From Balneolaceae bacterium (GTDB lineage Bacteria > Bacteroidota > Rhodothermia > Balneolales > Balneolaceae), in assembly GCA_017640665.1 (NCBI GenBank), contig JAEPQE010000003.1:1-64000 (forward strand): a stretch of DNA of 64,000 bases, in the 5' to 3' direction. This document shows, one piece after another, positions 26,032 through 33,623 of this stretch. The translations under genes were made by a program, and so were the position numbers. Every line of letters begins with the position of its first letter. Within the stretch, counting starts at the first letter, position 1. Below the pieces are notes generated by a model. That model did no database searches and was not told the DNA's origin. It saw only the letters and a list, made by a program, of their open reading frames with translations.

Positions 26032-28872
26032 TTGATTAACACAGACTTACTTACCCGTCAATTATATTCTACTGATGCCTCTATTTACGAGGAGTTACCG
26101 GAAGGGGTAGCCCTCCCCAAATCAGTACAGGATATTCAGGAGGTGGTTAAGCAAGCTATTCAAAAAGAGGCAACAATAACGGCTAGAAGTGCGGGGACAA
26201 GTCTGGCAGGGCAGGCAACAGGAGGGGGTATAGTACTAGATGTCTCACGTTATATGACTGACATTCAGGAGATTGACACCGTTGAAAAATCAGTAAAAGT
26301 TCAACCTGGTGTAATTCGGGATTCTGTGAATCGTATGGCATCGGAGTTTGGGCTTATGTTTGGTCCTGATACATCTACAACCAACCGGTGTATGATTGGG
26401 GGAATGATTGGGAATAATTCTGCAGGTTCTTTCTCCATTAAGCACAAAACCACAAGAGAACATGTTAAGGAGATGGAGGTGGTGCTTAGTGATGGCTCTA
26501 TAGCGTATTTTGGACCTCTGAGTAGAGAACAGCTCAAAGAGAAAAAAAAGCTCCAGAATCTGGAAGGGCATATTTACCGGTCTATGATAGCCCTTCTGGA
26601 AGTACACAGAGAGAAAATTATTAATAATTACCCCCATCCGGAAATTATTAGAAGAAATACAGGATATGCCCTCGACCGTTTGCTCGAAACGGAGCCGTTT
26701 ACTGGGGGAGGCCGTCCATTTAATTTATGTGAGTTATTGTGCGGAAGTGAGGGGACGCTCGCAATAACTACATCCGCGACACTTAATCTGGTTCAAATAG
26801 CAAAGCATCAGGTGTTGGTTATTCCTCAGTTCAATACCTTGAAAGAAGCAATGCTGGCAACAAACGAGGCGGTAAAACTAAATCCCTCAGCGGTAGAATT
26901 AGTTGACCATATTATTCTGGATGCTACGAAAGGTAATTTTGAGCAAAGTAAAAACCGGTTTTTCCTCAAAGGTGAACCAAGGTACATACTCATCATTCAG
27001 TTTGAAGGAGATTCAGAAGAAGAGCTGCTTCAGAAAACAATAACCCTCACTTCTATACTTAAGAAAAAAGAACTTGGAAATGCTTACCCCGTAGTTTCAG
27101 AAAAAGAGCGAATGAATCGTGTATGGGAACTCAGAAAAGCTGGTCTGGGATTATTAATGGGACTAGGTAAGGAATCAAGAACGCCCGCTTTTTGTGAAGA
27201 TACATCTGTTCGGGTACAGGATTTACCGGAATACATAGAGGACTTTGAACAGATTTTAAAAAAGCACGGAACGGAATGTGTTTTTTATGCGCATGCTTCG
27301 GTTGGGGAGCTGCACCTTCGCCCTGTAATCGATACGACAACTGAATCCGGAATTGATACTATGAAGCAGATGGCGGTGGAGATCGCTTCACTTGTTAGGA
27401 AGTATCGCGGCTCTCTTTCCGGAGAACATGGAGATGGTCGGGCAAGAGCACCTTACATTGCCAACGTTCTGGGAGAAGAAATGATCCCGGTTCTTCAGCA
27501 GGTTAAAGAAATATGGGATCCAAATTACTTGTTGAATCCAGGGAAAATTGTTCTTCCCAAACCCATCGAAACCGACCTGAGATTCTCACCTTCCTATATA
27601 AAGCCTGAAGCAGAAACAGTTTTTAAATTCAGGAAGGAGGAAAGCTTTGGTGATGCCACCGAATTGTGCAATGGAGCAGGGGTGTGTCGGAAGTTAGCTG
27701 AAAGCGGCGGTACAATGTGCCCTTCCTATATGGCTACCAAAGAGGAGAAAGATTCCACCAGGGGAAGAGCAAATGTATTCAGACAGGTTTTTTCTGGAGC
27801 GAATCCGAAGGCATTTGAGTCGGAAGAACTTAAGGAAGCTCTGGATTTGTGTCTGAGCTGTAAAGCTTGTAAAAGTGAATGTCCTGCCAATGTTGATATG
27901 GCCAAAATGAAGGCTGAATTTATGCACGGTTGGCATCAGCGGAAGGGAACCTCAGGAAGCGAACGTTTTTTTGCGGGAGCAGCTTCGGGCTATAAATTGG
28001 CATCAAAATTTCCAACTCTTTCAAATGCAGTTATGGAATCCAAACCGGTAAAAAGGTTATTGGAATCCTGGGCAGGAGTTGATTCCAGAAGAGAACTTCC
28101 ATCATTCACTAAGCAAACCTTCAAAGCCTGGTTTAGTAATCACTCGTCTAAAAATGATGGAGACCAGGTAATTCTCTTTGTAGATGTGTTTACGAACTAC
28201 TTTGAACCAGATCTCGGTAAATCTGCTGTTCTGGTTTTGGAGAATATAGGCTTTCAGGTTAAGGTGGCGGAGAATATGGAATCTGGTCGCCCCCAGCTTT
28301 CTAAAGGATTTCTGGATGAGGCCAAGCGTATTGCAGAAGATGTAATTAGGGAATTGAGTGCTTATGCAGAACAAGGAATTCCAATCATCGGACTCGAGCC
28401 TTCTGAGATACTAACACTCAGGGATGAGTTTCTGGATTTGTGTGATGAGGATCAGCTTCCTCAAGCGAAAATTCTGGCTGAAAACTCATTTACTTTTGAA
28501 GAATTCGTAGTAAACCATTCTGATCGACTTCCATCATCTGATACAAAAAAAGAAGTTGTGCTTCACGGACACTGTCATACCAAAGCATTAACAGGAAATA
28601 GAGCAACTGAAAAAGCCCTAAAAGCAGCAGGATATTCCGTTAAAACATTGAATACGGGGTGCTGCGGAATGGCTGGTAGTTTTGGATATGAGAAAGATCA
28701 TTACAGGGTTTCAATGGAAATAGGAGAGTTGGTTTTGTTTCCATCACTCAGAGGCAAAAAAGAAGAGGTATTGGTGTGCGCTCCCGGATTTTCTTGTCGG
28801 CATCAAATTAAGGATGGAGTAAATCAGAGGGCTTGGCATCCTGCAGAGTTAATTGCAAAGACTTTTGATTAA
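26032..28872 (+). CDS. FAD-linked dehydrogenase with Fe-S and CCG domains (GlcD/GlcF-type fusion)
   Basis: A 946-residue cytoplasmic or membrane-associated oxidoreductase. Order: FAD-binding (PCMH) domain at about 25-250 with TARSAGTSLAGQATGGGIVLD-like motif and GGMIGNNSAGS; FAD-oxidase C domain to about 500 with GEHGDGRARAP; Fe-S segment with CNGAGVC, MCPSY and CLSCKACKSECP (about 545-625); then a CCG domain with HGHCHTKAL and NTGCCGMAGSFGYE (about 845-885). The architecture matches proteins that oxidise D-2-hydroxyacids such as D-lactate or 2-hydroxyglutarate. TTG is the only sensible start, since the next Met is at about residue 73. The substrate is uncertain. Confidence 0.9.
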   Translation: MINTDLLTRQLYSTDASIYEELPEGVALPKSVQDIQEVVKQAIQKEATITARSAGTSLAGQATGGGIVLDVSRYMTDIQEIDTVEKSVKVQPGVIRDSVNRMASEFGLMFGPDTSTTNRCMIGGMIGNNSAGSFSIKHKTTREHVKEMEVVLSDGSIAYFGPLSREQLKEKKKLQNLEGHIYRSMIALLEVHREKIINNYPHPEIIRRNTGYALDRLLETEPFTGGGRPFNLCELLCGSEGTLAITTSATLNLVQIAKHQVLVIPQFNTLKEAMLATNEAVKLNPSAVELVDHIILDATKGNFEQSKNRFFLKGEPRYILIIQFEGDSEEELLQKTITLTSILKKKELGNAYPVVSEKERMNRVWELRKAGLGLLMGLGKESRTPAFCEDTSVRVQDLPEYIEDFEQILKKHGTECVFYAHASVGELHLRPVIDTTTESGIDTMKQMAVEIASLVRKYRGSLSGEHGDGRARAPYIANVLGEEMIPVLQQVKEIWDPNYLLNPGKIVLPKPIETDLRFSPSYIKPEAETVFKFRKEESFGDATELCNGAGVCRKLAESGGTMCPSYMATKEEKDSTRGRANVFRQVFSGANPKAFESEELKEALDLCLSCKACKSECPANVDMAKMKAEFMHGWHQRKGTSGSERFFAGAASGYKLASKFPTLSNAVMESKPVKRLLESWAGVDSRRELPSFTKQTFKAWFSNHSSKNDGDQVILFVDVFTNYFEPDLGKSAVLVLENIGFQVKVAENMESGRPQLSKGFLDEAKRIAEDVIRELSAYAEQGIPIIGLEPSEILTLRDEFLDLCDEDQLPQAKILAENSFTFEEFVVNHSDRLPSSDTKKEVVLHGHCHTKALTGNRATEKALKAAGYSVKTLNTGCCGMAGSFGYEKDHYRVSMEIGELVLFPSLRGKKEEVLVCAPGFSCRHQIKDGVNQRAWHPAELIAKTFD

Positions 28873-28882
28873 AATTATACCC

Positions 28883-29809
28883 CTACCAAAATTTTGCACC
28901 AGTATTCACCGGGTCTTCAAATTCACGGGGCTCAAGTTTTATTTGATTTATAATCATATCCAGAGCTAAATCCGCCTCCGGGATAGGTAGAAACATCCAA
29001 TTATGAACCATGCCTTTGAACTCACGGTAATTAAAAACCATTGGTTCTGATTCTGCCCTAACTTTTAATTTTCGACAATCAGGAAGGAAGATTTCTTCGG
29101 AGCCTACAAAAACGGTGATTGCAGGTAGGCGTTTAATCTGGCCATAAATCGGGCTGACCAGAAAATGAGTATTCTCAAGCGTTCCGGTATACCTTGTTCC
29201 GAGTGCCTGGAGTACTTTCCGGTCAATAATAAGATCAAGCTTTTCAAATTTATCAATTTGTGGGTTTGATAATGTAATATCTAACCAGGGGGAAAGCAGT
29301 AGGATTTGACTTGGTAATTCGATCTTCTTTTCAACAAGTAATTCAGCCAGAGCGAGACTCATTCCGCCTCCTGCAGAATCTCCGATCAAAACGATCTGCT
29401 CAGCATCGTATTTCTCTAACAATTTTTGATATACAGGGACTAAAAAATTAAAAACTTCTTCCGCAGAGCTTGTAAAAGAAAGAGGGTAATCCGGAGCCCA
29501 AACCTCAAAGCCTGTGCGGTCAACTAATTTTGAGATAAACTTCCAATGACGATTCTGAAATCCTTTCGAATAACCACCCCCATGAAGATATAGAATCACT
29601 TTTTCAGGAGAAACGGACTTTGGCTTGATCCTCCAAACCTGATTTGAGTTTTCTTCAAAAGATAGAATCTCAAAAAATTCATGCATCTTTTCAGGTGGAT
29701 GGGGGACCTTAGAAGTGTTTGTCCACCAATTAATAGTCAATTTATTCTTATAGCCGGTCACTTTAAGATATAGGAGTAACAATTTGCTTAACACACTCGG
29801 GGAATTCAT
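28883..29809 (-). CDS. Alpha/beta hydrolase fold-3 esterase (HSL family)
   Basis: A 308-residue enzyme of the hormone-sensitive-lipase family. The oxyanion-hole motif HGGG is at 76-79, the nucleophile Ser145 in GDSAGGG, and the acid/base region has FVGSEEIFLPD and GMVHNWM supplying the histidine. No signal peptide is evident. It hydrolyses carboxylesters of small to medium acids. It is convergent with the FAD-linked dehydrogenase (10-base gap) and divergent from the M61 peptidase, so it is probably a single-gene unit. Confidence 0.88.
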   Translation of the reverse strand: MNSPSVLSKLLLLYLKVTGYKNKLTINWWTNTSKVPHPPEKMHEFFEILSFEENSNQVWRIKPKSVSPEKVILYLHGGGYSKGFQNRHWKFISKLVDRTGFEVWAPDYPLSFTSSAEEVFNFLVPVYQKLLEKYDAEQIVLIGDSAGGGMSLALAELLVEKKIELPSQILLLSPWLDITLSNPQIDKFEKLDLIIDRKVLQALGTRYTGTLENTHFLVSPIYGQIKRLPAITVFVGSEEIFLPDCRKLKVRAESEPMVFNYREFKGMVHNWMFLPIPEADLALDMIINQIKLEPREFEDPVNTGAKFW

Positions 29810-29997
29810 TAGATAAGTTTATGATAGTTTTTTGATCACCATCAGAAATGGTTAATAATAGTTAAGAATTCCTTTTTAAATGTAATTACTGGTTAACTAG
29901 GCTTTATTAATGTCTGATTGTACATATCTTTAGCGCAGAATACATATCTAACGTTCAAACTTTGAACTGGTTTGAACAAATTTTAAAAATAATACAT

Positions 29998-31887
29998 ATG
30001 AAAAAACTACTAGCAGGGCTTTTGATAATAAATTTTTTCTACGCCTGTTCTCCAAAGTCTGGAGATGCATTAACCGAAAATGAATCACCTGCTCATCTCA
30101 CTCCGATAGTTTCTAGTCTTAATCTTGCCGAAGTTACTAACGACCGTATTTGGGTTGAAGTAGACCCAGGGATGTTTACTGAGGATACTGTTACGTATCG
30201 TCTTCCCCGGGTAGTTCAGGGAACTTATGATGTGAGCGATTTTGGAAGCTTCACAGAAGGATTTATTGCCTACGATTATACCGGAAATACCATAGAAGTT
30301 GTCAGAGCAGATACTAATACATGGCTAATTCCACGTGCAGGTACCTTAGATAAAATCGGATACTATGTAAACGATACCTTCGATATTGAACGAACCGACA
30401 AGCCTACTCCATTCTCTCCCTCTGGAACAAATATCGAAGCCGAAAACTTTGTACTGAACCTACATGGATTCATCGGCTATTTTGAAGAACTGAATGACAG
30501 CGAGTATTCTATTAAAGTTACCGCGCCAGCCGATTTCAAAAAATCATCCGCGCTTCCTGTAACCAGTACAACAACAAGTGAAGACGGGTCCACAATTACA
30601 GATACCTATTTTGCTGAACGCTACTTTGAAGTAACCGATAACCCCATGATGTACGGTGAACTCGAGATTGAGGAATTTCAGGTAGGAGATATCAAAATTG
30701 TATTGAGTGTTTATTCGCCGACAATGGCACATTCCGCAGCAGAAATCAAGGAAACTGTGTTTACTATGATGGAAGCTCAGAAAGAATATTTAGGTGACCT
30801 GAACAGCACAAAACGTTACGATATCTTCTTGTATATGCCTACTAATAATGAAGGTGAGGCAACAGGTTTTGGAGCACTTGAGCATCATACTTCAACCGTG
30901 GTGGTACTTCCTGAATGGCTTGATAAACAAAGACTGGATGAAGCTATGATTGATGTGGTTTCCCATGAATTCTTTCATATTGTAACACCACTTTCTGTTC
31001 ATTCCGAAGATGTGCATTACTTCGATTATAATGACCCAACCTTTTCAAAACATCTGTGGATGTATGAAGGAGTAACAGAATATTTCGCGAGTCACTTTCA
31101 GGTGTATGAAGATCTTCAGGATCGATCAACCTTTTATGAAAAGATTACCGATAAGATCGAAACGGCTGCTGGTCTTGATGACGAAATGAGCTTTACGGTA
31201 ATGAGTGAATACATTCTTGAAGAGCCATATGCGAGCAATTATTATAACGTATATATGAAAGGAGCACTCATAGGAATGTGCATTGATATTCTGATGAGGG
31301 AAGAAAGTAACGGCGAGCGCAGTATGCTTTCATTAATGAAAGAGCTTTCGGAGAAATATGGTATAGACCAACCGTTCGAAGATGACTCTATTATCGAAGA
31401 AATCACAGCAATGACATATCCCTCAGTAGGAGAATTTTTAAACACGCATGTGGTAGGAGACACACCAATTGATTATTCAATGTTCTTTGATAAAGTAGGC
31501 TTGAAAATAGAGGAAGAAGCTGTTCCAACCAGTTTCTTTTTTATAGATCAGCAAACACCTTATATCGATGCTCATTCAACCGGAGAACTGTATTTCAGGA
31601 ATGTAACCCTGAATTCTTCTCATATAGAACTGGGAATTCAACCGGGTGATGAAATTAAATCTGTAAATGGTATTGAGTACACGCTTGAAAATGCTCAACC
31701 GTTAATTGGCGGTTCATTTTCCTGGACTCCTGATACCGAATTAATAATGGTTCTGGTAAGAGATGGCGAAGAGATAGAAGTATCAGGAGTAGCAGGTAAT
31801 CCTACAGTAATTTCAAAAAACCTGATCGAGAAAGAGGAAGCGACAGAGGAACAAATTCAACTCAGAAATTACTGGTTGGAAAAGTAG
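29998..31887 (+). CDS. M61-family aminopeptidase-like lipoprotein with PDZ domain
   Basis: A 629-residue lipoprotein metallopeptidase. The ATG at 29998 opens a lipobox signal, INFFYAC (Cys17); an upstream TTG at 29962 would hide it. Residues 60-240 form an N-terminal beta domain. The M61 core shows FGALEHHTS and the zinc motif His323-Glu324-x-x-His327 in HEFFHIVTPL, with a third ligand probably in MYEGVTEYF. Residues about 540-600 form a PDZ-like domain (LGIQPGDEIKSVNG). M61 peptidases of this kind (glycyl aminopeptidases) act in the periplasm. A terminator hairpin follows. Confidence 0.9.
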   Translation: MKKLLAGLLIINFFYACSPKSGDALTENESPAHLTPIVSSLNLAEVTNDRIWVEVDPGMFTEDTVTYRLPRVVQGTYDVSDFGSFTEGFIAYDYTGNTIEVVRADTNTWLIPRAGTLDKIGYYVNDTFDIERTDKPTPFSPSGTNIEAENFVLNLHGFIGYFEELNDSEYSIKVTAPADFKKSSALPVTSTTTSEDGSTITDTYFAERYFEVTDNPMMYGELEIEEFQVGDIKIVLSVYSPTMAHSAAEIKETVFTMMEAQKEYLGDLNSTKRYDIFLYMPTNNEGEATGFGALEHHTSTVVVLPEWLDKQRLDEAMIDVVSHEFFHIVTPLSVHSEDVHYFDYNDPTFSKHLWMYEGVTEYFASHFQVYEDLQDRSTFYEKITDKIETAAGLDDEMSFTVMSEYILEEPYASNYYNVYMKGALIGMCIDILMREESNGERSMLSLMKELSEKYGIDQPFEDDSIIEEITAMTYPSVGEFLNTHVVGDTPIDYSMFFDKVGLKIEEEAVPTSFFFIDQQTPYIDAHSTGELYFRNVTLNSSHIELGIQPGDEIKSVNGIEYTLENAQPLIGGSFSWTPDTELIMVLVRDGEEIEVSGVAGNPTVISKNLIEKEEATEEQIQLRNYWLEK

Positions 31888-31915
31888 AATCAGCCAATTT
31901 TAAGAGTGATTTTCA

Positions 31916-31949
31916 AAAGCCCGTGCATTAAGCATGGTCTTTTTTGTTT
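31916..31949 (+). terminator. Rho-independent terminator after the M61 gene
   Basis: CCGTGC pairs with GCATGG (one wobble) around the loop ATTAA, with an outer G-C pair beyond a mismatch, and the sequence continues into TCTTTTTTG. It fits a terminator for the forward-strand peptidase gene. Confidence 0.6.
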
Positions 31950-32011
31950 ACAAATTGTTGCAACAAAGAAGTAAAGGCTTTTCTTAATTCAGGAAACTAA
32001 ATTACATCACA

Positions 32012-32470
32012 ATGAAGAAAATTATTTTAAGTTTATTCCTCTTAATAATAACAGTAGTACAAATCAATGCTCAAGTACCTGAGCGGGAAGTTCAGGCAAT
32101 AATCGAAACCTTATTTGATGGAATGAGAGCAGGAGATAGCGCTATGGTAGCTTCCGCATTTACCAGAGATGCCGTTATGCAAACAGTGGCTCAAAATCAG
32201 TCTGGAGAGGTTGTAGTTCGCAAAGGCGATCTGAATCAGTTTTTAACAGCTGTTGGTACACCGCATGAACAAATCTGGGACGAGAAGATAGGAGGCTACG
32301 AGATTAAGATTGATGGCGAGCTTGCTACTGCCTGGACACCATACCAGTTCTATCTTGGCGATAACTTCTCGCACTGTGGAGTTAATTCATTTCAATTGGC
32401 AAAGCTGGGTGGTGAGTGGAAGATTATTTATATCGTTGATACTAGAAGAAGAACCAATTGTATTGAATAA
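32012..32470 (+). CDS. Exported NTF2-like (lumazine-binding/SnoaL-like) protein
   Basis: A 152-residue protein with a signal peptide ending QINAQ. The remainder matches the NTF2/SnoaL fold of Lumazine_bd_2 or DUF4440 type: AIIETLFDGMRAGDSAMVASAFTRDAV at the start, then GELATAWTPYQFYLGDNFSHCGVNSFQLAKLGGEWKI at the end. The family contains small-molecule-binding and catalytic cone-shaped proteins and no catalytic residue is obvious. It stands alone between two terminators. Confidence 0.8.
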   Translation: MKKIILSLFLLIITVVQINAQVPEREVQAIIETLFDGMRAGDSAMVASAFTRDAVMQTVAQNQSGEVVVRKGDLNQFLTAVGTPHEQIWDEKIGGYEIKIDGELATAWTPYQFYLGDNFSHCGVNSFQLAKLGGEWKIIYIVDTRRRTNCIE

Positions 32471-32486
32471 GTTAACAGAAGGGCAT

Positions 32487-32525
32487 AAAAAAAGGCCTCA
32501 ACTTTTAAATTGAAGCCTTTTCAAA
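32487..32525. terminator. Bidirectional terminator between the NTF2-like and histone H1-like genes
   Basis: AAAAGGCCTCAA pairs with TTGAAGCCTTTT apart from one mismatch around an AT-rich loop. The A and T runs at both ends allow it to terminate the forward NTF2-like gene and the reverse histone H1-like gene. Confidence 0.75.
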
Positions 32526-32539
32526 AACATTACAAGGAA

Positions 32540-32716
32540 TTAACCTGCGTTCTTTTGTGCTTGAATTTCAAGACGAATTTCCTGAGCTAATTTTTTAAGA
32601 TCCTGTAGCCCTTTTCGTGCTCTTGTACCTGCAGCTTTGTTTCCTTTATCGTAAAATTTTTCCATTTCACCTGATACGCTTTCTACTAGTGATTGTAGTT
32701 CGCTTACTCTACTCAT
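32540..32716 (-). CDS. Small histone H1-like nucleoid protein
   Basis: A 58-residue protein translated MSRVSELQSLVESVSGEMEK and onward, containing FYDKGNKAAGTRARKGLQDL and KKLAQEIRLEIQ. This matches the short histone H1-like (Hc1-related) proteins of Bacteroidota and relatives, in which a helical acidic start leads to the KGNKAAGTRARKG basic patch. It likely binds DNA non-specifically and helps compact the nucleoid, but this is known from the family only. The gene is monocistronic with the shared hairpin downstream. Its ATG lies 208 bases downstream of the cytidine deaminase gene end on the same strand. Confidence 0.85.
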   Translation of the reverse strand: MSRVSELQSLVESVSGEMEKFYDKGNKAAGTRARKGLQDLKKLAQEIRLEIQAQKNAG

Positions 32717-32924
32717 TATATAACTCCGTTATGTTTTTGTTTAAGTAAATTTCTTATTTAGAAACTGCGTTGAAGCTATCGAATCGCAGCATTTGAGTCA
32801 AATTAAAAAGTGCTTTTTTAGCTAAATAATTGAAGTTTTCTTCGCTTTTCATCCCTTTTTTCAGTTATTAAAGCAATTACTACCAACTTTCCCCATCGAA
32901 AAAGAGGAGATATCCCTTAATAAG

Positions 32925-33623
32925 TTATTTTTTTAAAGCTTTGGAGGTGAAGCTTAAGGGGAGCAAATCAACGGAGTTATGTTCAGAGAAAGTATCATCA
33001 GCATGATATAATCGGATTTTATTAAATGGTAAGTGCTCGAATATAACCTGGCGACAAGCCCCACATGGGCTACTCACATCGCCATATTTTGTATGCACAG
33101 CAAGTTCAGTAAAGGTAGAAACCCCTGATGCAATTGCTTTGGCAAGCGCAACACGTTCCGCACATAATCCAAAACTCCAGTCACTCACTTCAACATTAAC
33201 CCCTTCAAAGTATGCTGATTCGCAGTATAAAAGACAAGAAACCGGGAAGTTTGAATGAATAGTAGTTGCTTTATCAAGAAGCTTCTTTAATACCTTTTTT
33301 TCATCAGGTTTACTTTCAATCAAGAGCGTTGATACTTCGATGTCAGAAATGTCGGATATTATTTCGATTGTAAGACTAAACTCAGCTTGCCAATACGCAA
33401 GCTGAACAAATTCCTCATCCTGTATATATAGAACTTCAGGGTTTTCCCCCTCACTTAAACAGATGCAACATGCAGCCTGTATTGCTGAGATTGTTAAGGG
33501 AAAGGATATATTTTCGATTCTTACACCAGCATAAAAGCCACCTTCAGAGCCTTTAATAATACAGGCTCTGGGCAAAGTAGAATAAGGCACATAGGCGTGG
33601 CTATTTAATTCGATCCAGTTCAT
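32925..33623 (-). CDS. Cytidine deaminase with inactive N-terminal and active C-terminal domain
   Basis: A 232-residue protein. Residues 120-230 match the cytidine deaminase fold: the catalytic Cys154-Ala155-Glu156 in LCAERVAL and zinc ligands Cys187 and Cys190 in SPCGACRQV. Residues 5-65 look like a second, degenerate copy: YVPYSTLPRACII, RIENISFPLT, and SAIQAA where CAE is expected, so the Cys and Glu are lost. Cytidine deaminase converts cytidine or deoxycytidine to uridine. E. coli CDA also has two domains but its intact one is N-terminal. The gene overlaps the GH3 fusion stop by one base, so it follows it as an operon partner. Confidence 0.85.
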   Translation of the reverse strand: MNWIELNSHAYVPYSTLPRACIIKGSEGGFYAGVRIENISFPLTISAIQAACCICLSEGENPEVLYIQDEEFVQLAYWQAEFSLTIEIISDISDIEVSTLLIESKPDEKKVLKKLLDKATTIHSNFPVSCLLYCESAYFEGVNVEVSDWSFGLCAERVALAKAIASGVSTFTELAVHTKYGDVSSPCGACRQVIFEHLPFNKIRLYHADDTFSEHNSVDLLPLSFTSKALKK

